Source: Pseudomonadales bacterium (GTDB lineage: Bacteria > Pseudomonadota > Gammaproteobacteria > Pseudomonadales > Azotimanducaceae). Taken from it: a stretch of 35,756 bases of DNA. Positions 28,449 to 35,756 of the stretch are shown in pieces; the first letter of the stretch is position 1, and each line of letters starts with the position of its first letter. Location of the stretch: assembly GCA_022827905.1 (NCBI GenBank), contig JAJEIQ010000070.1:1-35756 (forward strand), written 5' to 3'. The notes beneath the pieces were generated by a model, which was not told where the DNA came from, did no database searches, and saw nothing but the letters and a program-made list of their open reading frames with translations. A program made the position numbers and the translations under genes.

Positions 28449-28660
28449 CTGGTGACGAATTCGTCCGCCGGGTCCGCAGACTCGGTCGCGAGCGCGGGGT
28501 GGCGGTACGCTTTGAGGCCCGTGTGGGCAAGGGAAGCCACGGAAGGCTCTACTACGGAGACCGATTCGCTACGGTGAAAGACCGGCGAAAGGAGATCGGA
28601 AAGGGGCTTCTGGCAGCGATGCTTCGTCAACTTGAGCTTGATCGCAAGGATCTGGAGTAG
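28445..28660 (+). CDS. hicA: HicA-type mRNA interferase toxin
   Basis: This 71-residue protein has the compact double-stranded-RNA-binding-like fold of HicA. It begins TGDEFVRRVRRLG (helix 1), followed by the conserved GKGSHGRLYY, where His32 is the catalytic residue, and ends with IGKGLLAAMLRQLELDRKDL (helix 2). HicA cleaves mRNA and tmRNA and arrests growth until bound by HicB. Length and order (toxin first) are standard for hicAB. No ribosome site is visible before ATG 28445, but the preceding 27-codon ORF ends in an ATGA overlap. The pair sits inside a repeat-bounded cassette between gst and sbcD. Confidence 0.93.
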   Translation: MTGDEFVRRVRRLGRERGVAVRFEARVGKGSHGRLYYGDRFATVKDRRKEIGKGLLAAMLRQLELDRKDLE

Positions 28661-28681
28661 CGAAGAACAGAGGAACTAGGG

Positions 28682-29113
28682 ATGAAACAGAAGTTGGCTT
28701 GGCCGGTGGAATTGGCGCCGCAGGAGGATGGAACGATCCTTGTGTCCTTTCCGGATATCCCAGAGGCATTGACCGAAGGGGAAACGGAGGACGAAGCGTT
28801 GGCGCAGGCTCGAGACTGCCTGATTGCCGCCCTCGGTGGCTATGTCGCCGCACGACGCACTATCCCCAAACCTGCTCCGGCGCACGGACGGCCCACGATC
28901 GCCCTGCCAGCGCTTGCCGCAGCAAAGGTCGCGCTCTACGTCACGATGCGTTCTGAGCGTGTCGGCAACACGGCTCTGGCCACTAGGCTCGATCTTTCGG
29001 AAGGCGCGGTACGACGGTTGCTCGACCTCGATCACCGTTCGCACATCTGCCAAATCGAAAGGGCACTCCATGAAATGGGACGACAGTTGACGGTTTCGAC
29101 GCAGGCGGCTTAG
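28682..29113 (+). CDS. hicB: HicB-type antitoxin with a C-terminal DNA-binding domain
   Basis: This 143-residue HicB has a partial RNase-H-like N-terminal domain that caps the toxin: VELAPQEDGTILVSFPDIPE, then TEDEALAQARDCLIAALGGY. Its C-terminal helix-turn-helix (VGNTALATRLDLSEGAVRRL) should bind the operon promoter for autoregulation. It starts 21 nt after hicA with AGAGGAAC upstream. Its last codons (QAA then TAG) fall within the right-hand 48-bp repeat, so its C-terminal end coincides with the cassette border. The TA pair is complete. Confidence 0.93.
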   Translation: MKQKLAWPVELAPQEDGTILVSFPDIPEALTEGETEDEALAQARDCLIAALGGYVAARRTIPKPAPAHGRPTIALPALAAAKVALYVTMRSERVGNTALATRLDLSEGAVRRLLDLDHRSHICQIERALHEMGRQLTVSTQAA

Positions 29114-29151
29114 CGAGCATCGGAATGAAGATTCTCGCCATCGGCGACATG
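29104..29151 (+). repeat. 48-bp direct repeat, copy 2 (right flank of hicAB)
   Basis: This is the partner of 28344-28391 with one mismatch. It spans the hicB stop, an 11-nt gap and the first nine codons of the intact sbcD-like gene. The 11-nt stop-to-start spacing equals that left after gst at copy 1, so each copy preserves a working gene junction. Confidence 0.95.
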
Positions 29152-30390
29152 CACTTGGGGCGCAGGCCGTCGCGCTTGCCGAAAGAGCTACAGGAAAGTG
29201 CTCGGGAACTCGGCCCGTCAGGTGCATGGCGGCGAGCGGTCAGCGCCGCCATAGAAGCCCGAGTGCGGGCTGTACTGCTGGCGGGCGATGTGGTGGAGAA
29301 GGAGGACGACTTCTTTGAAGCTTACCGGGAGTTAGCTGCCGGCGTCGAACGCCTCGCTGAAGCCGGCATCGACGTAGTAGGCGTGGCGGGCAATCATGAT
29401 GTCAGGGTGCTGCCCCGGCTGGCCAAGCAAATTCCAGAGTTCAAGCTGCTTGGCCAAGGTGGCCAATGGGAGCCTTTCCTCATCGAGGACGGCAGCGAAT
29501 CCGTCACGCTCTGGGGCTGGTCGTTCCCGCAAGCCAAAGTGCAGCAAAGCCCATTGCTCAAGGCATCCATTGAACGCCAACCCGGCCTCAATCTGGGCGT
29601 TCTGCACTGCGACCGGGACGCTGGTTCAAGCCCTTATGCGCCAGTGACTAGCGCGGAATTGGAACGTGCCGGCCTCGATGGCTGGCTACTCGGCCACATT
29701 CACAAGCCGGATGCGCTCACGGCCCCTGTCCCAAACGGCTATCTCGGCAGCCTGAGCGGTCTCAGCCGCCGCGAATCAGGCGTACGAGGTGCGTGGCTAA
29801 TGACCGTGGAGCGAGGCACCCCGACCGAGATGGTGCAATTGCCTCTAGCTCCTTTGAGGTGGGAACGCCTAGACCTGAACATTGAGGGCATCACTGAACC
29901 TAGTGAGGCAAGGGACAGACTCGCCATTCGCTTGCGTGAATTCGACGCTGGCTTCGACATCAGCGTTCACGGGCCCGAAGCCGTTGGGCTGGACCTCCGA
30001 CTCACCGGGCGCACCCGCCTTGGCGATGCGGCCCTCAAGAAACTCACCGACGAGGACTGGGGCCAAATCCCTGCCGGGACTAGCAGTCGGCACTACTTCA
30101 TCCACCAACTGAGCGTCCAAACCCGACCAGAAATCGAGTTGGAGGCACTGGCCGAACGGCCGGATCCGCTGGGCTTGCTCGCCCAACGGCTGCTGTGGCT
30201 ACAGGAGCCAGAGGGCCATTCGGAGAGAGACTACCTCGTCAACTTGGCTCGGGAGCGGTTGGCCGAGGAGGCAGGCAAGCCGGTTTGGAGCGACCTCGAA
30301 GGGGTGGAACCAAACCCGGTAGATTGGCTGACCAAGGGCGGTTACCGCGCCCTAGACCAACTGCTGGCACAGTCCAAAGAGATGGGCTGA
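29125..30390 (+). CDS. SbcD/YhaO-like (Mre11-type) DNA exonuclease subunit
   Basis: This 421-residue calcineurin-like phosphoesterase has all five metal-binding motifs: GDMHLG (Asp8, His10), LLAGDVVE (Asp55), GNHD (Asn90, His91), LGVLHCD (His161) and LLGHIHKP (His191, His193). Such enzymes act as Mn-dependent 3' exonucleases or endonucleases on DNA ends with an SMC-like partner. Here the partner gene directly overlaps by 1 nt (TGATG). The C-terminal 200 residues have a helical capping/partner-binding region ending LEGVEPNPVDWLTKGGYRALDQLL. The short phosphoesterase and SbcC-partner features fit the YhaO branch better than E. coli SbcD. The ribosome site is weak, consistent with coupling to the upstream gene. 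Confidence 0.9.
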   Translation: MKILAIGDMHLGRRPSRLPKELQESARELGPSGAWRRAVSAAIEARVRAVLLAGDVVEKEDDFFEAYRELAAGVERLAEAGIDVVGVAGNHDVRVLPRLAKQIPEFKLLGQGGQWEPFLIEDGSESVTLWGWSFPQAKVQQSPLLKASIERQPGLNLGVLHCDRDAGSSPYAPVTSAELERAGLDGWLLGHIHKPDALTAPVPNGYLGSLSGLSRRESGVRGAWLMTVERGTPTEMVQLPLAPLRWERLDLNIEGITEPSEARDRLAIRLREFDAGFDISVHGPEAVGLDLRLTGRTRLGDAALKKLTDEDWGQIPAGTSSRHYFIHQLSVQTRPEIELEALAERPDPLGLLAQRLLWLQEPEGHSERDYLVNLARERLAEEAGKPVWSDLEGVEPNPVDWLTKGGYRALDQLLAQSKEMG

Positions 30391-33300
30391 TGCACCTACG
30401 CCGCCTGACGATCAACGCCCTCCCCGGCATCGATTCAAAGTTCACGTTCGAGCCCCCCGAAGCCCGCGTGATCGTGGTCACAGGCCCCAATGCCATCGGC
30501 AAGAGCAGTTTAGCCCGTGCTCTGAAGCATCTCCTAGCCCCTGACAGAAGCGACCCGCCCGCGTTGTCACTGGAAGCGGAGTTCGACAGTGGTGACACCC
30601 GCTGGCAGGTGCGCCGCAACGGCGACCAAATCCTGTGGCTGCGCAATGGGGAAGCCACGACCGATCATCCGTCATTGCCAAGCGGCGATCAGATCAATCT
30701 CTATCGCCTGTCCATGGAGAGCCTCTTGTCCGACGACGATGACGACAAGCAGCTAGCCAAGCGGATCGGGCGCGGCATGCGCGGTGGATTCGACCTTGAC
30801 TCGCTGCGCGACACACTGCCCGCCCGATTCGGGAGGAGTGAGGCAAGGGCCTGGTCCACAGCCCAAAAGGCAGTGCGTAAAGTGGAGCGGGCCAACAAGC
30901 ACCTGCAAGCTGAGGAAGCGAGGCTGCCGGAACTTGAGCAGAGCATCGAGGCGGCCAAAGCGTCCGCTAATCGAGTGGCCCAATTGCAAAATGCAATGGA
31001 TCTCCACAAATCAATCGAACATCGAGTCGCCTGCCAGCAGGTGTTCGAGGGATTCGCAAACGGCATGGACACGCTGAAAGGAGACGAACTGGACCGGCTT
31101 GATAGGTTGCAAGATAACGCCGAGACACTCGGCGCAGAGGTGCAAGAGAAAAAACGCGAGCTTGATTCCGCGCGGGAAGCGTTGGCGGACACTGGCCTTT
31201 CCGCAGGGCTGCCGGTACCGGAAGCCGTCGAGCGAATCGAATGCCTACTGCGAAGACTGGAGGAACATGCTAACGACCGGCGGCGCACTCAAGAGAGCCT
31301 TAGAGACGCTAAGGCCGGACTAGAAGACATCCTTGGGCAGTTTCAAGGCCATGGCGGAGCGCCCGATTTGGGATCTGACAGCATGGAGCCAGCCGAGAGG
31401 CTCGTCAAAGATCTGGTTGACGCTCGGGAGCGCCGTCGCCTGCGCCAACAGCGGCTCGATCTGGCGGGCGAGCCGCCCAATGACGCCGATATCGAGCAAC
31501 TGCGTCGCGGCGTCAACGCTCTGCGGGCCTGGCTTGCTGCTAACTCCTTTCCCGCCAACGTTGCCCTGGATGCGCCCTCGCACGCGAAGCGCCTTGGGTA
31601 CATAAGCCTCGCCTTCGCCGCCGCCATTGCCCTAGCGGCCTTCATCGAGCGGGCCTACTGGTCTTTGACCGCTGCGCTGCTAGCCGGTGCCGCGATGCTA
31701 TGGGCGTTGTTTGCGGGCAGGCGCTCCCGCCCTGCGCCATCGACAGCGGATCACGCCCGCCAACAGTATGATGACACTGGCCTCGATCCCCCAGAGGACT
31801 GGTCCTTGGACACTGTGCGCGAGCATCTGACCCGCCACATCGAACCGCGTTTGAACAAGCTGGTCCAACAGCGTGACCGTGCGCAGGAAGCTCCGGAACT
31901 GCGCCTAGAAATTGAACAGGAAGATGCCGAGATTGAACGACTGGAGGCGCAGAAGGCTGAACTGTCCCAATCCATCGGCATCGACCCGGAGTTGGCCGCA
32001 GCGCCTTTCCACCGATTCATCGACCTGACCGGCAAATGGGATGCCGCCCGCCGCCTGCATAAGGAACAGCTATCGGCGATCGACGAACTTGATCGGGAGA
32101 TCGCCGCAGATGCGGCCAAGGTGCATGAGTTTCTGGTTCAGTGGCGGAGCGCCGACACACCGCCCCTTGACGAAACCAGCAACCATTCCGCAATCGCCGA
32201 ACTGCGCGTCGCCTTCGGAGCACTCAGTAAGCGCTTGGATCAGGCAAAGGAGGCCCACAACAAAATTCGATCCCTCGGCCGAGAGATCGCCTCGTTGGAG
32301 TCCCGCCTAGTGGAGAGTCAAGAAGAAAGGGATGGCCTTTTCGCGGGCATCGGCCTTGCGCCGGACCAACGCACTGAACTTGAGGATCGAAGTAGCCAAC
32401 GAGCAGATTGGATGATCGCGCAGGATGAACTGAAGGCTGCCAGCCGCGAGGAAGAACGGCTCCGCAAAGAGCTGGCTAACCAACACGATCTGATTGCCGC
32501 CGTTGATGAGGGCGCCGTGGAACGCTTGAGTGACGAGCAGAAAAAGAAGCAGCGCCAAGCCAACCGTCACACCGAATTGATCAGGGAACACCAAGACATA
32601 CACACCCAGCTTGAAGAAGCGGGGCGTAGATACGACCTCGAAGAGGCCACAGGCAATCTGGACCAAGCTCGGGCTGCGCTTGAGGACAAGCGCGACAGGG
32701 CATTGCTCCAGCAGGCAACTGCTGTATTGCTTGACGAGATCGAGAACCAGTTCAAGAGCGATCGTGAACCCAAACTGCTGCGCAGGGCCAAGGAGATCTT
32801 TCAGCAGGTCACGGCCGGCGCCTTCACACTGGAGTTGGCGGAAGGCAGCCGTTTTGCCGCCCACGACCTAATCCAAGAGCAGCCAAGGACTTTGAAGGAA
32901 CTTTCCTCCGGCACCCGCATGCAACTGCTGCTCGCCTTGCGTCTGGCTTGGACCGAAGCCCGGGAACGGGGCGGTGAATCCCTTCCCCTGTTTCTCGACG
33001 AGGCGCTAACTGCCAGCGACGAGGGCCGCTTCGCCGTAATGGCAGACACCCTCACTCAATTGGCCGAAGCAGGCAAGCGGCAAATCTTCTACCTCTCCGC
33101 CCGCCGCCACGAGAGCGCCCTGTGGCGGCAGGCAACCGGTACCGAACCACCGGTAGTTGACCTAGCCGAGGTCCGTTTCGGGTCAACGCGCACGCAACCC
33201 GAGGACTTCCAAGTCGAAACCCCGCCATCGCTTCCGTTCCCGGTCGGACAGGATGCCGCAAGTTACGCCGCACTGCTTGGTATTCCTCGCTTCGACCCGC

Positions 33301-33863
33301 ACCTTGAGCCGGGCCGCGTCCACCTGTTCCACCTGCTCCGCGACGACCTCGAATCGCTCCATCGCCTGATGGACACGTGGCGCGTAACCACCTTAGGCCA
33401 GTTGGAAAGTCTGCTCGCCAGCAATGCCGCCGAGGGCGCAATTCCCGAAACTGCCGTCCGCGGTCGCCTAAAGCAGAGATGCGTAGCTACGAGAGCTTGG
33501 ACCCAACTCTGGCGTCAAGGCCGCGGCCGGCCCGTCAACCGGATGGTTCTCGAGCAAAGCGACGCGGTGTCCACCAGATTCATTGACCGGATGGCCGAAC
33601 TCGCTGACGAAATGCAAGGCGACGGCACCGCCCTGATCGACGCACTGCGCCAACACCGCCTGCCCCGCTTTCACTTGAGCAAGACCGAAGAACTTGAGCA
33701 GTGGCTCACCGAAGAAGGCTACATCGACGAACAGGCGAAGCTGTCCGCCGAAGAGAGGTGCCGCCTGACCTTAGCAGCGGTGACACCGCCGGACGATGAG
33801 GAAGCCGCCGAGGTAAACCAACTACTCGCTTGGCTGGAAGGAACTCATGGCTCAGAGGGCTAA
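30390..33863 (+). CDS. SbcC/YhaN-like (Rad50-type) ATPase with a membrane hairpin and C-terminal extension
   Basis: This is a 1157-residue SMC-like ATPase. Walker A is GPNAIGKSS (32-40). Two long coiled-coil arms run over about residues 160-390 and 450-810. The signature LSSGTRMQLLLALRLAW (near 837) and Walker B LPLFLDEALTASDEG (near 866) follow. Between the arms, residues about 401-440, are two hydrophobic segments (YISLAFAAAIALAAFIE, then LTAALLAGAAMLWALFAG) that look like a membrane hairpin; no CxxC zinc hook is seen. This matches YhaN-type proteins more than SbcC. About 250 residues follow the ATPase core, an uncommon extension with helical repeats and no catalytic motif I know. The start overlaps the stop of the sbcD-like gene. 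The complex may tether end processing to the membrane. Confidence 0.88.
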   Translation: MHLRRLTINALPGIDSKFTFEPPEARVIVVTGPNAIGKSSLARALKHLLAPDRSDPPALSLEAEFDSGDTRWQVRRNGDQILWLRNGEATTDHPSLPSGDQINLYRLSMESLLSDDDDDKQLAKRIGRGMRGGFDLDSLRDTLPARFGRSEARAWSTAQKAVRKVERANKHLQAEEARLPELEQSIEAAKASANRVAQLQNAMDLHKSIEHRVACQQVFEGFANGMDTLKGDELDRLDRLQDNAETLGAEVQEKKRELDSAREALADTGLSAGLPVPEAVERIECLLRRLEEHANDRRRTQESLRDAKAGLEDILGQFQGHGGAPDLGSDSMEPAERLVKDLVDARERRRLRQQRLDLAGEPPNDADIEQLRRGVNALRAWLAANSFPANVALDAPSHAKRLGYISLAFAAAIALAAFIERAYWSLTAALLAGAAMLWALFAGRRSRPAPSTADHARQQYDDTGLDPPEDWSLDTVREHLTRHIEPRLNKLVQQRDRAQEAPELRLEIEQEDAEIERLEAQKAELSQSIGIDPELAAAPFHRFIDLTGKWDAARRLHKEQLSAIDELDREIAADAAKVHEFLVQWRSADTPPLDETSNHSAIAELRVAFGALSKRLDQAKEAHNKIRSLGREIASLESRLVESQEERDGLFAGIGLAPDQRTELEDRSSQRADWMIAQDELKAASREEERLRKELANQHDLIAAVDEGAVERLSDEQKKKQRQANRHTELIREHQDIHTQLEEAGRRYDLEEATGNLDQARAALEDKRDRALLQQATAVLLDEIENQFKSDREPKLLRRAKEIFQQVTAGAFTLELAEGSRFAAHDLIQEQPRTLKELSSGTRMQLLLALRLAWTEARERGGESLPLFLDEALTASDEGRFAVMADTLTQLAEAGKRQIFYLSARRHESALWRQATGTEPPVVDLAEVRFGSTRTQPEDFQVETPPSLPFPVGQDAASYAALLGIPRFDPHLEPGRVHLFHLLRDDLESLHRLMDTWRVTTLGQLESLLASNAAEGAIPETAVRGRLKQRCVATRAWTQLWRQGRGRPVNRMVLEQSDAVSTRFIDRMAELADEMQGDGTALIDALRQHRLPRFHLSKTEELEQWLTEEGYIDEQAKLSAEERCRLTLAAVTPPDDEEAAEVNQLLAWLEGTHGSEG

Positions 33864-34068
33864 ATCAACGCCGTACAAGCAGAGACAGGCACATTCCCGC
33901 ATCCTGGCAATCGGGGCAAACACGGAATCCTCGACGACCGAACACCGCCCAGCCAATCTGCGTACGAGATCACTTGGGGGAAACGCGGCTACCGAAATCC
34001 CCGGTTCTTTCGTTGCTGATGATCTCAATCTGATGGCATTTGTGAGACAGGATTTGTGTCTGTTTTAG
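33847..34068 (+). CDS. Small ORF translationally coupled to the SbcC-like gene, unknown or truncated
   Basis: This 73-residue frame begins inside the 3' end of the SbcC-like gene (17-nt overlap) and has a strong ribosome site (GGAAGGA, 5 nt before ATG). The protein starts MAQRAKSTPYKQRQAHSRIL, is basic at first and then low in structure. I recognise no family. The good start signal with an unremarkable body suggests the remnant of a longer third gene of the operon, broken downstream, but a genuine small protein is possible. The frame ends within a weak hairpin at 34045-34066. Confidence 0.38.
   Translation: MAQRAKSTPYKQRQAHSRILAIGANTESSTTEHRPANLRTRSLGGNAATEIPGSFVADDLNLMAFVRQDLCLF
34045..34066 (+). 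terminator. Weak hairpin plus T-run after the SbcCD-like operon
   Basis: AGACA (34045-34049) pairs with TGTCT (34057-34061) across a 7-nt loop and is followed by GTTTT. The 5-bp, low-GC stem makes a poor intrinsic terminator, but it is the only candidate between 33864 and 34182. Confidence 0.25.
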
Positions 34069-34090
34069 TTTCGTCTGTCCTAGTTTCGTC
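34066..34090. repeat. 10-bp direct repeat (15-nt period) upstream of the Mrr-like gene
   Basis: TAGTTTCGTC is found at 34066-34075 and 34081-34090, about 95-115 nt before the Mrr-like start. It could be an operator or simple decay. The rest of the 319-nt stretch 33864-34182 shows only the small coupled ORF and the weak hairpin. Confidence 0.5.
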
Positions 34091-34182
34091 CCAGCCTGCT
34101 GTCACCGAGGAATAGTCCAGCGGCGGATGTGGCCCCGGTGGGGCGCGATCGTCTAACCGTCACTCTATGGGGAGCAAGAGCT

Positions 34183-35241
34183 ATGAAGTACTACCTGCAT
34201 CGCATCAACAACCACCCGGAATGGTCCCATCCCCTGCTCGACCGCAGAAAGCTCCTTTCCATAGGTTGGGCAGATTTCGGATCGCAGCCCGACTTTTTGT
34301 CTAAGTGCCAAGACGACTGGTCCAAAGTTCCCGAGGCAATCGAGGCCGAGTGGGGAAAGGTCCGGCCGCGATTCGGCCTACAGCGATTCTTGGAAATGGA
34401 GCAAGGTGATCGAGTGGTCATCCCAACTTGGGGGGCCTTCCACGTCTACGAGGTCACCGACGGCGCAAGACTTGTTCCGGCACAGATTGAAGACGATCTG
34501 AAAAATCTCACAAGCTGGCACGACAAGAGGGCGGTTGTCCGGGATGGCCACATCCAAGAAGATCATGCAAAAAAACTCGATTTGGGGTTCTTTCGGCGTG
34601 TGACGCCCCTCGAAAGGGACATTCCCCGAGATGGGTACGCGGACTCCGACCTGACCAGTCGGATGAAAGTTCGCCAAACCAACGTTGAAGTCACCGACCT
34701 TCGCGATAGCATCGAAAGCGCCATGGAGCGCCACAAAGCGAAGCGCCCGATCAACTTGCGGCAGATCATCAAGGACAAGTGCGCTTCGGAAGTTCGAAAC
34801 GCCATTTTGAGCTTTCAGAACCCCAATGGGTTCGAGCAGCTCATTCGGCGATACTTCGAACGTCAGGGTGCCAGCGCGGAGATTCCACCCAAGAACGAAC
34901 GCGAGAAAGAGGGGGATGCCGACATCACCGCCACCTTCGAATCGCTGAGGCTGATTGTCTATGTGCAAGCCAAGCATCACCACGGAGAAACCGATGGCTG
35001 GGCTGTCGAGCAGATCCAGCGCTACACAGAAAATCAAAGGAACACCGGAGCTGATGACGAATACACCAAAATTTCGTGGGTGGTATCGAGCGCGGAGAAA
35101 TTCACGGAAGACTGCATAAATCAGGCAAGGCGCGCAGGAGTGAGACTAATCAACGGGGTGGAGTTTGCCGAGATGCTCATCGATTCCGGCATAGAACGCT
35201 TGAGTGCAAGAGAACCAAGGCCAGGCGGGACTTCTTCGTAA
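34183..35241 (+). CDS. Mrr-family restriction endonuclease with an N-terminal sensor-like domain
   Basis: This 352-residue protein is a likely type IV (modification-dependent) endonuclease. The C-terminal Mrr_cat domain has NGFEQLIRRYFERQG (Glu218), GDADIT (Asp245, Asp247) and VQAKHH (Gln262, Lys264), the PD-(D/E)xK site, followed by VSSAEKFTEDCINQARRAGV. The first 150 residues (MKYYLHRINNHPEWS..., IGWADF, MEQGDRVVIPTWGAFHVYEV) form a separate small beta-rich domain, resembling the PUA/EVE-like modules that recognise modified bases. ATG 34183 is preceded by GGGGAGC; an upstream in-frame ATG at 34129 is less likely. It follows the SbcCD-like operon on the same strand at 319 nt. No methyltransferase lies nearby, as expected for type IV. 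Confidence 0.85.
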   Translation: MKYYLHRINNHPEWSHPLLDRRKLLSIGWADFGSQPDFLSKCQDDWSKVPEAIEAEWGKVRPRFGLQRFLEMEQGDRVVIPTWGAFHVYEVTDGARLVPAQIEDDLKNLTSWHDKRAVVRDGHIQEDHAKKLDLGFFRRVTPLERDIPRDGYADSDLTSRMKVRQTNVEVTDLRDSIESAMERHKAKRPINLRQIIKDKCASEVRNAILSFQNPNGFEQLIRRYFERQGASAEIPPKNEREKEGDADITATFESLRLIVYVQAKHHHGETDGWAVEQIQRYTENQRNTGADDEYTKISWVVSSAEKFTEDCINQARRAGVRLINGVEFAEMLIDSGIERLSAREPRPGGTSS

Positions 35242-35756
35242 AGCAATGCACTGACCTGGAGGGTGCACCGTAACGACATTGAAGGTGATCGACCGGTTCG
35301 AGGAACGCCTCCAGCGCCGAGGCCGGACTTGCAGCCGCACCAGAGCCAGACGGGCGCCGCAACGTGTTCTATCGCGTTCACGCTGCCTTGGTTGCGGGCG
35401 CGGACTTAGGCTTGCTGGAAAGCTTGCCGCGCAATACACGGCGGAGCACCAATACCTCAGTTTAGGCTCCACTGGGAAGACGCGAGCTTGCGGCGCACGT
35501 CACGAAAGACCCTGTCAAATTCCGGCAAGGATTGGCTGACCATTTGCGTGGACAGGCGCGGCTTCCAGAGTCGGCGAAGACGCTGCTCCTTGGCAATGAA
35601 TCCATCTGCGGGACCATTAGCCCGACTTCCGCAACTCAACGCTGATTCAAGCGCAAGTCATTGATTTTTGGTTGTTGGAGGCCATAGGTCGGCACTACAA
35701 GCCACCGACCAGCGTGGGGCGCATTGGCCGATTCAGGCGAGGATTTTGGGTGTCGG
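35242..35756. other. Region without a recognised gene
   Basis: These 515 bases hold only short frames on both strands. The least random ones are a plus-strand frame ending at TAG 35463-35465 with a NVFYRVHAALVAGADLGLL stretch, and a minus-strand frame 35457-35639 ending DVRRKLASSQWSLN. A third stays open from about 35621 to the window edge. None has a convincing start or a known motif. Remains of broken genes at an island edge are plausible, but I cannot show it. Confidence 0.4.
35621..35756 (+). CDS. Possible partial gene running off the right edge, unidentified
   Basis: The frame is open after a TAG at 35618-35620 and runs to the last base. It reads as a protein-like stretch including IDFWLLEAIGRHYKPPTS. 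No ATG start or ribosome site is visible, and no family is recognised. It could be the beginning of a gene with an alternative start, or chance. Confidence 0.2.

Noticed and set aside
28344-29151. CRISPR-like repeats around hicAB
   Set aside because: There are only two copies, 760 bp apart with genes between, so there is no array or spacer pattern. I saw no CRISPR array elsewhere in the window.
35242-35756. tRNA or other RNA gene at the right end
   Set aside because: No T-loop (GTTCRANYC) with matching acceptor arms could be found by eye here or elsewhere in the window.

Overview
The window looks like chromosomal DNA of a GC-rich gammaproteobacterium, probably an uncultured environmental lineage. 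The main evidence is a housekeeping core of mutS divergent from recA-recX, followed by alaS-lysC on the same strand as recA. The taxonomic call is inferred from gene order, base composition and protein motifs; no database search was possible.

Layout. (1) Positions 1-341: the 3' end of an IS4-type transposase abuts the N-terminal stump of an MFS_2 (GPH-type) transporter, which reads as an insertion that broke the transporter. (2) Positions 398-8999: a metabolic accessory block. It holds two SDR dehydrogenases, a SnoaL/NTF2-like protein, a ThuA-like protein, an RraA-like protein, an N-acyl-D-amino-acid deacylase-type amidohydrolase, an AMP-forming acyl-CoA synthetase, an ExoIII-family nuclease and a PNPOx-like flavoprotein. 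This is the style of a bacterium that degrades organic acids and amides. (3) Positions 8517-19865: the core. On the minus strand alaS-lysC-maoC-selO-PNPOx are almost gapless, with recA-recX upstream and mutS diverging. csrA, often found after lysC in gammaproteobacteria, is absent. (4) Positions 19881-20849: a 3-hydroxyisobutyrate-dehydrogenase-like gene.

(5) Positions 21130-35241: a mixed island in which metabolic genes (an EthD protein, malate synthase G, a glutathione S-transferase) are interleaved with defence, toxin and DNA-processing modules. These modules are an OLD-like/DUF3696-type ATPase overlapping a PIN-like nuclease by 1 nt; a polytopic membrane protein of unknown role; a HicAB toxin-antitoxin pair enclosed by two 48-bp direct repeats; and an SbcD/YhaO-like phosphoesterase overlapping by 1 nt a 1157-residue SbcC/YhaN-like ATPase with a central membrane hairpin and a long C-terminal extension. 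They are followed by a small coupled ORF and an Mrr-type endonuclease with an N-terminal sensor-like domain. The last 500 bases contain no gene I recognise.

The best candidates for undescribed biology are the ATPase-PIN pair, the membrane-hairpin SbcCD-like operon next to the Mrr-like nuclease, and the HicAB cassette. The cassette rebuilt the gst/sbcD junction at both of its ends and left a 27-codon leader ORF whose stop overlaps the hicA start. Short palindromic elements (stem GAGGGCG, loop GGA) occur as inverted pairs in two intergenic gaps and look like REP/BIME elements of this genome.
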